A stretch of DNA of 64,000 nt from JAWLFI01 sp964627995 (GTDB taxonomy: Bacteria; Bacteroidota; Bacteroidia; Chitinophagales; Saprospiraceae): NCBI GenBank assembly GCA_964627995.1, contig CAZVLN010000009.1, positions 8,435 to 72,434 of the forward strand, in the 5' to 3' direction. The position numbers were made by a program, and so were the translations under genes. The notes under the pieces are model-generated. The model was not told the DNA's origin. It saw only the letters and a list, made by a program, of their open reading frames with translations, and did no database searches. This document shows, piece by piece, positions 18,636 through 29,526 of this stretch (the stretch's first letter is position 1; each line of letters opens with the position of its first letter).

Positions 18636-20582
18636 ATGAGAATCCTCCTTTTTTCAGCATTTCTAGTATTGTGCCCTTGGCTACAACTTTTATCTCAGGT
18701 TCCCCCGCCAGATCCTTGCGATGATGGGTCACAAGCAACCTGTCAATGCGAAAACTCACCGGTTTTATGTACCATTGATGACCTAGATGGCTTTGAATAT
18801 TCCATGTCTGATTTTCAACATCCTGAGGATGGGCCGGAATTTCTTTGCAATGGTGAAGGAGTACCGAATAACCCAACTTGGTTTTCATTTGTGGCTTGGT
18901 GTGAAGAGCTGGAACTGGAAGTTGAGCTAGATAATTGCTCCGAAGTTTGCTTAACTGGTGGGTCGTGTGACTTTCTATGCGATTTCTTCGGTAATTGTGC
19001 CTCAGGGGTTCAAATCGCAATATACGGTGATTGTGATTTCAATGAAGAGGTAGCATGCAATGTGCAGGATTGTAATAATGAAAATAATAAAACGCTGTCT
19101 ATGACGGATTTGACGATAGGCAAAACCTATCATTTTGTCATTGATGGTTGCGGAGGGTCAGCTTGCGATTTGGTGCGCGTTAATGTAGTTGGTACCTGTG
19201 GTGATCCCATAATAGAACAGTGGAGCAATCCTATTCAAGGGCCAGATGTTTTATGTCTTAGCGATACCGTTCGCTATTTTGTTGACAGTTTAGCCGGTGC
19301 GAATCTTTATATTTGGTCTATCGATGGTATGGAAATCGGGACAACTCAGAACCCCTATATAGATTTGGGTTGGGATCAGGAGGGAAGCTTTTCTCTGTGC
19401 GTGGAAGCAAGTAATGAACGCTGTCCGATAACCGATGGACCGGACGAAATTTGTCTTTCGGTAAATGTTTTAGATCCAGGTATTAGTGACATTATTGTAA
19501 ATACAGATTCGATTTGTCCGGGAGAGACTTTTAATATCAACGCTAATGGGGCCAATCCAAATCCTTTATTTATTGTCGCAATTATCGTGGTGGACCAAAA
19601 TGATACTGTTAGACAGATTGACTTAGCTTCACAATCTAATTTTCGTTTCAACGGTTGCGGATCGTTTTTTGCATATGCATTACAGTTTCGTTCCTCCTCT
19701 CTGGTTCTGCCCGAAGTAGGAGACTTCTTTAGTCCTCCCAATTGCAGCCAATCTTGCTGTGATCTGGTTCGAGTCGAATTGTCTATTGTAGACAATCAGG
19801 ATCCACGCTTCCAAAACTTACCTCCCGATACGGTCTACAATTGCACTGATGCAGTTCCTGAACTTACAACTTTAGAGTATGTAGATAATTGCGCACCATC
19901 TGGGTCAGTAGAAGGGATAGAAGAGGGGCTTCAGAATTACGTGGAAGGCGACACGATTATCCGTGAATGGAGAATTGCAGATGGATGCGGGAATGAAGCT
20001 ATTTATCGGCAAAGGATCCGGATAGCTGACGAAAATAGTGTAAATGTTACTATTACTCCTTCTTCGGCAGAGGTACTTTCTGGTGAAACCATCACCGTTC
20101 AGGCAATGACCAACCGCACTGAGGGTGATATTGTTGATATTTTATGGACACCAAGTACAAACTTGAATTGCTCGGACTGCCTGCGTCCCACTATAGATGC
20201 ATTAATGGAAGAAGAGTATACCATAACTGTAACAGATTTAAATGGTTGTTCCGGGCAAGCTACATTTCAATTGTTTGTTAGGCAACCTGATATAGATATT
20301 TTTATTCCTAATGTATTTTCCCCAAATGGAGACGGCCTGAATGATGGTTTCACCCTGTTTGCAAATGTAGACTTAGAGATTGTAGAACTTTTAGTTTTCG
20401 ATCGCTGGGGAAACAAGGCTTTTGAGTCCAGAAACTTGTCTTCCAATAATCCAGAATTGGGTTGGAATGGTCGTTACAATGGGCAGCTGTTGCCTAACGG
20501 AGTATATGTTTATTCTTTTCTAGTTCGTTATGCCAGCGGTACTGTTGAGTATTTCAAAGGAACGGTATCGCTTACTCGCTAA
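18636..20582 (+). CDS. Adhesin-like protein with HYR-like module and type B T9SS sorting domain
   Basis: 648 residues. A signal peptide (MRILLFSAFLVLCPWLQLLS) precedes PPDPCDDGSQATCQCE, a Cys-rich N-terminal module of about 180 residues, an Ig/PKD-like segment, one HYR-like module near residues 385-465 (NCTDAVPELTTLEYVDNCAP), and the C-terminal gliding-motility-type sorting domain: IFIPNVFSPNGDGLNDGF, then LLVFDRWGNKAFESRN and GVYVYSFLVRY. That C-terminus directs T9SS export and surface attachment (CHU_C/type B family). It is a shorter paralogue of the next gene: N-terminal and C-terminal parts align, and the repeat array of the larger protein is absent. Confidence 0.88.
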   Translation: MRILLFSAFLVLCPWLQLLSQVPPPDPCDDGSQATCQCENSPVLCTIDDLDGFEYSMSDFQHPEDGPEFLCNGEGVPNNPTWFSFVAWCEELELEVELDNCSEVCLTGGSCDFLCDFFGNCASGVQIAIYGDCDFNEEVACNVQDCNNENNKTLSMTDLTIGKTYHFVIDGCGGSACDLVRVNVVGTCGDPIIEQWSNPIQGPDVLCLSDTVRYFVDSLAGANLYIWSIDGMEIGTTQNPYIDLGWDQEGSFSLCVEASNERCPITDGPDEICLSVNVLDPGISDIIVNTDSICPGETFNINANGANPNPLFIVAIIVVDQNDTVRQIDLASQSNFRFNGCGSFFAYALQFRSSSLVLPEVGDFFSPPNCSQSCCDLVRVELSIVDNQDPRFQNLPPDTVYNCTDAVPELTTLEYVDNCAPSGSVEGIEEGLQNYVEGDTIIREWRIADGCGNEAIYRQRIRIADENSVNVTITPSSAEVLSGETITVQAMTNRTEGDIVDILWTPSTNLNCSDCLRPTIDALMEEEYTITVTDLNGCSGQATFQLFVRQPDIDIFIPNVFSPNGDGLNDGFTLFANVDLEIVELLVFDRWGNKAFESRNLSSNNPELGWNGRYNGQLLPNGVYVYSFLVRYASGTVEYFKGTVSLTR

Positions 20583-21017
20583 CTTTCTTGAATGATAGTT
20601 TTTGTCTGGTCGTCGAATATTTCATTTTTTTATACTTTCAAAGGCCTTAAGCCTCTGATTAATCTATCTAGGGCTGAGTCCACTTACTTTTATTTTGGAT
20701 TTTATCTGCACCTCTAGATCGTATTCCGTCCGAAGCCCAGAAAATAGGAGTAAGAGGTACCTTTGTATTGCCTGTTCAATTTATTTCTTAAAATTTATAG
20801 GTTTTATATATTTTTTCATAAAGTCAATCCCTTAGGTTTTATTTGTTTTGCTAGTCATATATATACTTAGCATATTAGTGAAAGCATTCTTTTAGGATTA
20901 AAAAATTTTAGTTACTTTGGGAATGCAATATTTTTTAGATTATTTGGCCGTGAACACCCCTAATGAATGTTAAGCTAAAAATCTTCTTTGAAATGTTTCT
21001 TAACACACTACAACCCC
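20583..21017. other. Intergenic region between the two adhesin paralogues
   Basis: 435 AT-rich bases. No gene, strong hairpin terminator or repeated element is evident. It likely carries the promoter of the large adhesin-protease unit; near 20880 to 20940 it is especially A+T-rich. Confidence 0.4.
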
Positions 21018-24000
21018 ATGAAACGATTTTCACAGCTTTTCCCTATCTTTTTATTATATTCTAGCTCTCTTCTCGCTCAGACGGCTCCACCAGACCCATG
21101 TGACGATGGATCCCAGGAGACTTGTCAATGTGAAACATCTCCCGTTTTATGTACCATAGATGATCTGGATGGGTTCGAATATTCCATGTCAGATTTTCAG
21201 CATCCTCAGGATGGACCCGAGCCGCTGTGTATTAATCAGCCCTCCGTTCCTAATAATCCCACCTGGTTTTCCTTTGTGGCCTGGTGTGAGGAACTGGAAC
21301 TGTTAGTTGAGATTGATGACTGCTCCGAGGTCTTTAACTTCCCATTCTTTACAAGGGGAGCTCAAATTGCCATCTATGGGAATTGTGATTATACCGATCA
21401 AGTAGCTTGTAATGTCGAGGACTGTGGGAATGAAGATGATAAATCACTCGTGATGACTGATTTGGTCATTGGTCGCGTATATCACTTTATAATTGATGGC
21501 TGTGCAGGATCAAATTGTGATGTCACAATCAATGTCGTGGGTACTTGTGGGGATCCAGAAATTGAGGATTGGACAAATCCAGTAGATGGGCCAGAAGTAG
21601 TTTGTGTGGGTGACCCGGCTAATTATATCGTGGACCAATTAGATGGCGCCAACTTATATCATTGGTATGTCGATGGCGTAGAAGTGGGCACCTCAGAGGA
21701 CCCCAATTTTGATATCGACTGGGATGAGGAAGGGACTTTTGAACTTTGCGTAGATGCAAGTAATGATCCCTGTATCCCGGTTACCGATGATCCAGATCAA
21801 ATCTGCATGACAGTAGAAGTTTTTGATCCATCTATTGGGGATCTTATTGTTGATCCCAATCCACTCTGCCCGGGAGAAATTACTGATATTACCGTCATAG
21901 ATGCCAATGATAATCCGGCGCTGGAACTAGCAATTATCGTTACAGATCAGGCAGGTATTGTGCAACAACTGGACTTAGCTGATGCTGCGACCTTTACTCA
22001 CGATGAGTGTGATGATTTCATAGCTTATGCTTACCAGTACATTCCATCAGAGGTAACACTCCCTACAATTGGTGATTTTTTTAATCTTCCGGATTGCAAC
22101 AATTCCTGTTGTGAAATCTTGGAAGAGGAATTTACTTTTGAAGACGATGAAGCACCCACTTTTGTAAGCGCGCCGGACGATGAAACCTATGAATGCATTA
22201 ATCTTCTTCCCGACATGGAAGACCTGGAATTTAATGACAACTGCCTGGGTAGTGGCTTTGTTGAAGGGATGGAAGATGGCGCTCAGGATGTATGTGATGG
22301 AGGCACCATCACGCGAACCTGGACTGTGGAAGATAGTTGTGGAAATATTGCAGAGCACATCCAAACCCTAACCGTAGACCCTCTACCTGAAGCCGACTGG
22401 GTGGATCCACCAGCAGATGAAACAGTTGACTGCAATACCATTCCGACCAGCTTTCCCGATTTGGATTATACCAATGGAAGTGCAAATCCCGATTGCGAAA
22501 TTTCAGGTACTGTTTCGCCTGATGTTGTGGAAGATATAGTTGACTGTGCAGGTATGATAACAGCGACATGGAGTTTTACAGATAGCTGCGATAGAGCTAT
22601 AGAGCATGTCCAGACCTTTACAGTCGAGCCACCTGCACTAGCAGATTGGAATGATCCACCTGCTAATGAAACCGTAAGTTGTGATATGGCACCCGATGGT
22701 ACTGCTCCCTTTTTGCAGTATGATAATGGTCAAATAGACGATTGTGAAATTGCCGGCGAGGTAGAAGCTACTGTGTCAGGCTCTGCAGACGAGTGCGGCG
22801 GAAGTTTCACTTATGAATGGACGTATACCGATGATTGTAATCGAACGATTTCGCATACGCAAGAAATTACAGTAGAGCCGGCACCTAATCCCGACTGGAT
22901 AGACCCACCGGCGAATGAGACTTTGACCTGTATTGATTTACCTTTACCTACTCCACCGGATTTAGAGTATACAAATGGCGAGACAGGCGACTGCGAAATT
23001 AGCGGGACTGTTTCTCCCACGGTTGATGGTTCGGTAGACTTATGTGGGGGTAGTGTGACCTATACCTGGGATTTCACCGATGTGTGCGGGAATACGATTT
23101 CCCATACCCAGGTAATTTCGGTGGACCCTGTTCCGGCCCCTGATTGGGTGGATCCCCCGGCGAATGAGACCTTGACGTGCGATGACTTGCCTTTACCGAC
23201 ACCCCCAGATTTGGAGTATACCAATGGCGAGACAGGCGACTGCGAAATTAGCGGGACTGTTTCTCCCACGGTTGATGGTTCGGTAGACTTTTGCGGGGGG
23301 GCGGTCACCTACACCTGGGACTTTATGGATATTTGTGGGAATTCCATTTCGCATACACAAATGATTACGGTAGACCCCGTTCCCGAACCTGATTGGGTAG
23401 ATCCACCCGCAAATGAGGTTTTAGATTGTGATGCGCTACCTCTTCCAACCCCTCCGGATTTAGAATACACAAATGGGGAAATTGGGGATTGTGAGATCAG
23501 TGGTATTGCCTCCCCTTCTGTGGATGGATCGGCTGACGAGTGTGGTGGCACTATTACCTATACTTGGTCAGCGGTGGGTGACTGTGGAACTCAGCTGGAA
23601 CACATTCAGGTTATTGAAATAGAACCGGCACCTGAAGCTGAGTTTATAGACCCACCTGCAAATGTAATTTTGACGTGTGATGACCTTCCCCTCCCTCCAG
23701 CACCTGAGTTAAATTACAGCAATGGTGAATCCGGTGTTTGCGAAATTGCAGGCTCCGTGGCCGCTACTGTAGACGGTGTAGTGGATGCTTGCGGCGGTAC
23801 ACTAATTTACACTTGGACATTTACGGACAATTGCGATCGGGTAATTACGCATGAACAGACGATCGAGGTTGAACCTTCTCCTGAACCAGAATGGGTTAAT
23901 CCCCCGGCAGGAATAACTTTGGATTGTAGTGATGCAAACGATTACGATATTCCTGATCTGGAATATTCAAATGGAGCTAGTGGTGATTGTGAGATCAGTG

Positions 24001-27000
24001 GGTCTGTTGAGGGCGTGCAAGTTGGAACGATTAATCCATGCGGCGGTACCATCTCCTTCGAATGGGCGTATACGGATGATTGCGGTCGCACGATTACTCA
24101 TAGTCAGACGGTAAATGTGACCCCGGCATCACCTGCTGTATTTACCAATGTACCGGATGATATTGAACTCACTTGTAATCAAGCCATAGGATTGACTCCC
24201 CCCTCCCTGACTTATGATAATGGAGAAGGTGGTGACTGTTCTATATCGGGTTCGGTCGCCGGGACAACTGCCGGTAGTTTTACAGCTTGTGGAGGTAATT
24301 TGGTTCAGAACTGGTCTTTTACAGATGCCTGTGGACGCTCGATTTCTGCGAGTCGGAATGTGACAGTTTTACCAGCTCCTGCCCCAACCTGGGACAATCC
24401 GCCCGGAAATATAACGGTCAACTGTGCAGATGTGGACGACATTGATGATTTGTTAACATACAGCAATAATAATGCGGGGAATTGTCTTATTTCAGGAACG
24501 GTAACCGGAGTTTTGTTGGGCTCCTATGATGCATGTGGAGGCACACTCACTCAAGAATGGTCCCGAACCGATATTTGCGGCAATGTGTTGTCGCACTCAC
24601 GTGAGATTACGGTTGAACCAGCTTCTGCACCAGATTGGGTAGACCCTCCAGCAGATATTACTTTAGATTGTGGGGAAGACTTTTCCGACCCTGTAAATTT
24701 AGCATATGATAACGGGGAACTGGGTGATTGTGCGCTTGCAGGCACGGTACCGCCGAACGTCACAATTGATGATATTGAGGCGACCTACACCTGGACCTAC
24801 ACCAATCCATGTGATGGCAGTGAACTAACGCATACCCAAATAGTTACACTTACTTTGGCGCCTGAGATAACGATTGAGCCAGAAGATGGATTAATATGCG
24901 AAGGTGAAGCCTATGATCTATCCCAAATCATAGTTACAGATGCCAATGATACGGACTTTGATGTGACCTTCCACACGAATACACCGGCCACAGAAGCCAA
25001 TGAAATTCAAGATCCTGAAAACTACAGTCCGTCTTCCTCCACAGTAGTATATGTTAAGGCCTCAATTGAGAATGACTGTTCAGATGAGGTACCCTTTGTA
25101 CTCTTTTTAGAAACGCCGCCAAATGCAGGGAACGGTGGGGCAGGAGAGGTCTGTGACAATGAAACAAGTGCTTCGCTGCCCTCCTTTTTAATTCCACCCT
25201 TTGATGCAGGTGGTTCCTGGAGTACACCTCACACACAAATTGATATTTCGAATCCCAATAACGTCAACTTTTCCGGTTTGCCCGGTGGAGATTACACGTT
25301 TTATTACATTGTTTCAGGGGCGGAAGCATGTCCGGCCGACTCTTCGGAAGTGATTATCACCGTGTTAGAACGTCCAACGGTGGAGATTTTAGAAGTAGAG
25401 TGTACGGGGGGCAATGATTTCTATTCCGTTAGAATATCGATAACACCAGGAGCGATCTTTTTCACCAATGCAGGTGAAGATACAGACCTGGGAGGAGGAG
25501 AGTATATCATCGAAAATATACCTATCAGCGCAAACTTAATTATAGATGCCATATTATCATCGGGATTATGTCCGAGCTTTTTTAATGTGAATGCCCCGGA
25601 TTGCAATTGTCCGAGTATTCCGCCTCCGACAGCTGGTCCGGATGAGGTGATTTGTGAGGGAGAAGATATCCCGGAATTATCAGTGGAGGTCGATACGGCT
25701 TTGTATAGCGTGAATTGGTTAGATGGTCCGGGAGGTAATTTGTTGTTGTCAGGATCGCTGACTTATACGCCTTCTGAAACAGAACCTGGAATTTACACCT
25801 ATTACACTCAGACCTATGATCTGATCGATAGTTGTACCTCGAATACCTTCACTGAAGTCAGCCTGGAGATCATCGCACTTCCGCAAGCCAATCCTATAGA
25901 TATTGTAGAGTGCGGAGAAAATGGCTTTGCTGTTTTTGACTTATCCCAATTTGAAGATAGTATCACGGGTGGGATTAATCACGCGGTAGAATTTTACCTA
26001 GACTCCTTGTCTGCCGTAAATCAAAGCAACCCACTGGCTGTTCCTTTCGAAAATACGGAAATTGGTTCTCAGCGAATCTTTGCAAGAGTCACCCGCGGAA
26101 GTGGCTGCTTTAGCGTAGTACCTGTTGATTTAGAGGTGGTTAACTTTCCCATTTCATCTTTGGAAGTGCTAGCCGAAACCTGTGCGCTTGATAGTAATGG
26201 ACAATTGACGGTTAATCCGAATCAGGGAGCTTTCCCCTTTTCTTACGATATTGGAAATGGTCCTCAAGGAGATAGTATTTTTACTGATTTGGTGCCCGAC
26301 GACTATACGATTACTGTTTTGGATGCCAACGGATGTGAGTGGATGGATACGGTGACTATCGATTCCGGTCAAATTATAGATTTTGAAATTCTCTCATTAG
26401 TCTGTAATGATAATGGAACGTCTGTGGACTCCACAGATGACTTTTATACAGTGGAAATACTGGTAAGCAGCAATTCTGGGAGTAGTTTTACCCTTGACGG
26501 CGCCGGATTGAATCAGTCAGGCGTTTTGTATGGAGAAACCGTGACCTTTGAGGTCGATGCCAATGGACAGGACTTTGGATTCATCATTACTGATGACCAA
26601 ACAGCTTGCTCGGTATCAGGTCAAATAGAGGATTTGGTCCACTGTTCTTCGGATTGTCAACTCATCATTGATTATATATCGAGCGTTTGTAATGATGGGG
26701 GAACAAGCTCGGATGCATCCGATGATTTTTATGAAATAGAAGTAGTGATTGCTGGAGTCAATGTGGGAAGCAATGGCGAATATATTTTTCGAGTGAATGG
26801 CGTTATCGAGGGAAGCTACTCGTATGGAGATACCGTGCGTATCGTCCGACCGGCAGATGGTTCTACTTTAGATCTCAACTTTTCCGATAGTCAGATTACC
26901 GCCTGTGTGTTGAGTGAGGAATTGGGCCCGCTGGTTTCCTGCTCTGATGATTGTTCGATCACCGCAGAAGTCATTGAGATACGCTGTGATGATGGCGGCA

Positions 27001-29525
27001 CGCTTAATGATGAGTTGGATGACACTTTTGAAGCGGTCGTGGTCGTTACGGGGGTAAATCTAGGCAATTCAGGTTGGGAAGGAGATGAGGGTTCCGCTGG
27101 CGCATATGGAGATACAGTAGAGTTAGGTCCCTATTTGATATCAAATGGAGATGTTAGGATTCTAATCAATGATGTAGATGACCCGAACTGCGGCTTCGAG
27201 TTAATTTTACCTGCTCCCGAGCCCTGTTCAGAGCCTTGTGAACTCAGCATTGACTTTACGGTTCTGGATTGCAATAATAACGGAACCGGAGCGGATGATA
27301 CCGATGACTTTTTTGGAGTGGAGATCGTAGTTACGGTGATAGAAGGGCCCGGTACCCGATATGGAGTGACAGATTCCGAAGGAAATAGTTATGGTCCCTT
27401 TGATTATGGTGATGTGGTCACGATAAGTCCGTTGCCTGCTAATGGGAATCCGGTTACACTTACAATAATAGATGATATTGCTTCTCAGTGTAACACCGAA
27501 ATTACGGTATCCTCGGCATCATGTAGTGAGTGCAATACCAATTTGACCATGGGCCCGGATCAAATGTTGACTTGTGATATCAGTGAGGTTACTATTTCAG
27601 CGGAAGCTATCGGAGCGCTGAACATCCAGTGGGCAGGTCCCAATAATTTTAGTGGGAGTGGAGAAACTGTAACAGTGGATGCATCTGGTATTTACATAGC
27701 GACCGCCGAATTTGAAGACAATTGTTTCATTACGGATAGTCTGGAAGTATTGGTGGATGATAATATCCCCACAGCAGTGGCTAGTGCTGACGGTTTGTTA
27801 AATTGTTTAACGGATTCATTTACGATTCGAAACTTGTCTGGCAATACGAGCGAAAGTGTAATCGTGGAATGGCGGGATGCAGACGGGAATATAGTTTCCA
27901 ATGCCGACTCTTTGGTGGTTTTTGGTCCTGGAGAGTATGAATTACGATTAATTGATACGGTATCTAATTGTGTGTCACCGGTAGAGCGCGTTCGCGTAGA
28001 TATCGACACCCACCAACCCAATGCTGTCATTTTTGCCGATCCGGATAGCCTGTTTGATTGTACTGTAAGAACCATTACTTTATCTACGGACATCGAGGAG
28101 AATGTGATTTACTCCTGGCAAGGTCCTGAGGTGTCTTCAACAGAACCTAGTGTTAATGTATTCCGAGCAGGCGAAGTGTTTTTGATCGCATTAGATACGA
28201 TTAGTTTATGTGCAGATACATCAAGTATTGATTTAGCAGATTTTGATGATTTCCCACGTATAGAAATAGAGACGCCCGGCATGCTTAATTGCATGGATTC
28301 AACAGTTTTACTGGATGCTTCCAATTCCTATTTTGCTTCCGGCATTGAGTATGAGTGGTTTGATGAAGATGATAATTCGATAGCAACAGATACGAATCAA
28401 ATTCTAGTGCGTGAGTCGGGTTGGTATTTGTTTAGGTCCACAGACATTGGAAACGACTGTGTCAACGAAGACTCTGTATTCGTCAGCGAAAATTTTGCTT
28501 TGTTGGACTTAAGTATTGTTGGGGATGTAAATTTACCCTGTGGCGTAAATGAAGGCTCGCTGCAGGTCGAGGTTGGAGGTGGGTTAACTCCGCTTTCTAT
28601 TGAGTGGTCAACGGCAGATGGACAAATCACTTCAGGCTTAATGTCTCAGTCGGTAAACTTTGTGGGGGAGGGGATTTATACTGTAAATGCTATTCATCCA
28701 GAATCGTTTTGTCCGAGTTTAGTTTCTGAAGACGTTACTTCATCGGGGGATTTATCGCTTGGAGTGATAGATATTGATTCTATTATCTGCTTTGAGGATC
28801 TTGGTAGAATTCGCATACAAAATGTTGAGGGTACACCACCCATTCAAGTGAGTCTGAATGGACAATCTATAGAAGTTGGTGAGTGGGTTGACAACTTGTC
28901 TTCTGGAACTTACACTATAGAGGCCACAGATGCAAACGGATGTACTTCAGATACGACAATTATTTTTTCAGAAGGGGTGCCTATTGAAATTAGTTTAGAA
29001 CCTTTGAGTGCCAATGTAGAACAGGATGAAACTGTTCGGGTAGAAGTGCAAACCAACTTGGAAGAGGATGAAATAGCTAATGTTATATGGAGTCCGACTG
29101 ATAATTTGAGTTGCTCAGATTGCCTGGTAACAACTGTTACCGCTATTTCAGATCAGGAATACGAAGTTACAATTACCGATATACGCGGCTGCTTTGCTTC
29201 GACGGTTTTTCGACTTTTGGTTCGCCAACCGAAAATTAATATATTTATCCCTAATATATTTACTCCTAATGGAGATGGAGTGAACGATGGTTTCACCTTG
29301 TTTACAGACAGCTCGTTAAATATTGATAGACTTCTGATCTTCGATCGTTGGGGAAATCAAGTATTTGAAACAAGAAATATTATGCCAAATGATCCTGCCC
29401 TTGGATGGGATGGCAGGTATAAGGGAGAACTTGTTAATCCGGGCGTATATGTTTATTCGTTCCAGCTCACTTTTCCCGATGGAACACAGGAAATAATTCA
29501 CGGTGATGTAACCGTTAATAAATAA
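21018..29525 (+). CDS. Giant adhesin with 11 HYR-like repeats and type B T9SS sorting domain
   Basis: The ATG at 21018 gives MKRFSQLFPIFLLYSSSLLA, a clean signal peptide; an earlier ATG at 20988 only adds ten residues before it. Of about 2836 residues, 1-390 match the N-terminus of the upstream paralogue; then about 11 HYR-like repeats of 75-85 residues (pattern DWVDPPANETLTC...GDCEISG...CGG...TWxFTDxCGNxIxHTQ) span about 22150-24860; Ig-like segments follow; four modules with CNDxGTxxDxxDDF lie at about 26385-27530; the end has IFIPNIFTPNGDGVNDGF and LLIFDRWGNQVF. Many Asp/Asn positions suggest calcium binding. It is expected on the cell surface or in the matrix. The next gene begins 1 bp after its stop. 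Confidence 0.88.
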   Translation: MKRFSQLFPIFLLYSSSLLAQTAPPDPCDDGSQETCQCETSPVLCTIDDLDGFEYSMSDFQHPQDGPEPLCINQPSVPNNPTWFSFVAWCEELELLVEIDDCSEVFNFPFFTRGAQIAIYGNCDYTDQVACNVEDCGNEDDKSLVMTDLVIGRVYHFIIDGCAGSNCDVTINVVGTCGDPEIEDWTNPVDGPEVVCVGDPANYIVDQLDGANLYHWYVDGVEVGTSEDPNFDIDWDEEGTFELCVDASNDPCIPVTDDPDQICMTVEVFDPSIGDLIVDPNPLCPGEITDITVIDANDNPALELAIIVTDQAGIVQQLDLADAATFTHDECDDFIAYAYQYIPSEVTLPTIGDFFNLPDCNNSCCEILEEEFTFEDDEAPTFVSAPDDETYECINLLPDMEDLEFNDNCLGSGFVEGMEDGAQDVCDGGTITRTWTVEDSCGNIAEHIQTLTVDPLPEADWVDPPADETVDCNTIPTSFPDLDYTNGSANPDCEISGTVSPDVVEDIVDCAGMITATWSFTDSCDRAIEHVQTFTVEPPALADWNDPPANETVSCDMAPDGTAPFLQYDNGQIDDCEIAGEVEATVSGSADECGGSFTYEWTYTDDCNRTISHTQEITVEPAPNPDWIDPPANETLTCIDLPLPTPPDLEYTNGETGDCEISGTVSPTVDGSVDLCGGSVTYTWDFTDVCGNTISHTQVISVDPVPAPDWVDPPANETLTCDDLPLPTPPDLEYTNGETGDCEISGTVSPTVDGSVDFCGGAVTYTWDFMDICGNSISHTQMITVDPVPEPDWVDPPANEVLDCDALPLPTPPDLEYTNGEIGDCEISGIASPSVDGSADECGGTITYTWSAVGDCGTQLEHIQVIEIEPAPEAEFIDPPANVILTCDDLPLPPAPELNYSNGESGVCEIAGSVAATVDGVVDACGGTLIYTWTFTDNCDRVITHEQTIEVEPSPEPEWVNPPAGITLDCSDANDYDIPDLEYSNGASGDCEISGSVEGVQVGTINPCGGTISFEWAYTDDCGRTITHSQTVNVTPASPAVFTNVPDDIELTCNQAIGLTPPSLTYDNGEGGDCSISGSVAGTTAGSFTACGGNLVQNWSFTDACGRSISASRNVTVLPAPAPTWDNPPGNITVNCADVDDIDDLLTYSNNNAGNCLISGTVTGVLLGSYDACGGTLTQEWSRTDICGNVLSHSREITVEPASAPDWVDPPADITLDCGEDFSDPVNLAYDNGELGDCALAGTVPPNVTIDDIEATYTWTYTNPCDGSELTHTQIVTLTLAPEITIEPEDGLICEGEAYDLSQIIVTDANDTDFDVTFHTNTPATEANEIQDPENYSPSSSTVVYVKASIENDCSDEVPFVLFLETPPNAGNGGAGEVCDNETSASLPSFLIPPFDAGGSWSTPHTQIDISNPNNVNFSGLPGGDYTFYYIVSGAEACPADSSEVIITVLERPTVEILEVECTGGNDFYSVRISITPGAIFFTNAGEDTDLGGGEYIIENIPISANLIIDAILSSGLCPSFFNVNAPDCNCPSIPPPTAGPDEVICEGEDIPELSVEVDTALYSVNWLDGPGGNLLLSGSLTYTPSETEPGIYTYYTQTYDLIDSCTSNTFTEVSLEIIALPQANPIDIVECGENGFAVFDLSQFEDSITGGINHAVEFYLDSLSAVNQSNPLAVPFENTEIGSQRIFARVTRGSGCFSVVPVDLEVVNFPISSLEVLAETCALDSNGQLTVNPNQGAFPFSYDIGNGPQGDSIFTDLVPDDYTITVLDANGCEWMDTVTIDSGQIIDFEILSLVCNDNGTSVDSTDDFYTVEILVSSNSGSSFTLDGAGLNQSGVLYGETVTFEVDANGQDFGFIITDDQTACSVSGQIEDLVHCSSDCQLIIDYISSVCNDGGTSSDASDDFYEIEVVIAGVNVGSNGEYIFRVNGVIEGSYSYGDTVRIVRPADGSTLDLNFSDSQITACVLSEELGPLVSCSDDCSITAEVIEIRCDDGGTLNDELDDTFEAVVVVTGVNLGNSGWEGDEGSAGAYGDTVELGPYLISNGDVRILINDVDDPNCGFELILPAPEPCSEPCELSIDFTVLDCNNNGTGADDTDDFFGVEIVVTVIEGPGTRYGVTDSEGNSYGPFDYGDVVTISPLPANGNPVTLTIIDDIASQCNTEITVSSASCSECNTNLTMGPDQMLTCDISEVTISAEAIGALNIQWAGPNNFSGSGETVTVDASGIYIATAEFEDNCFITDSLEVLVDDNIPTAVASADGLLNCLTDSFTIRNLSGNTSESVIVEWRDADGNIVSNADSLVVFGPGEYELRLIDTVSNCVSPVERVRVDIDTHQPNAVIFADPDSLFDCTVRTITLSTDIEENVIYSWQGPEVSSTEPSVNVFRAGEVFLIALDTISLCADTSSIDLADFDDFPRIEIETPGMLNCMDSTVLLDASNSYFASGIEYEWFDEDDNSIATDTNQILVRESGWYLFRSTDIGNDCVNEDSVFVSENFALLDLSIVGDVNLPCGVNEGSLQVEVGGGLTPLSIEWSTADGQITSGLMSQSVNFVGEGIYTVNAIHPESFCPSLVSEDVTSSGDLSLGVIDIDSIICFEDLGRIRIQNVEGTPPIQVSLNGQSIEVGEWVDNLSSGTYTIEATDANGCTSDTTIIFSEGVPIEISLEPLSANVEQDETVRVEVQTNLEEDEIANVIWSPTDNLSCSDCLVTTVTAISDQEYEVTITDIRGCFASTVFRLLVRQPKINIFIPNIFTPNGDGVNDGFTLFTDSSLNIDRLLIFDRWGNQVFETRNIMPNDPALGWDGRYKGELVNPGVYVYSFQLTFPDGTQEIIHGDVTVNK
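22974..23290 (+). repeat. 68-bp exact direct repeat inside the adhesin array
   Basis: Bases 22974-23041 and 23223-23290 are identical, 249 bp (83 codons) apart, covering the GETGDCEISGTVSPTVDGSV part of two neighbouring HYR-like repeats. Identity beyond what the protein needs points to recent duplication or gene conversion, and the repeat is a substrate for in-frame gain or loss of a module. Confidence 0.9.
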
Positions 29526-29526
29526 A

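Noticed and set aside
22811..24763. Several minus-strand open frames across the adhesin array that encode similar repeated peptides.
   Set aside because: They repeat only because the sense-strand repeats do; they have no start context, no family and overlap a clear gene.
22150..24860. Regularly spaced repeats that could suggest a CRISPR array.
   Set aside because: They are 75-85 codon protein repeats in an open frame, with diverged units and no short spacers.
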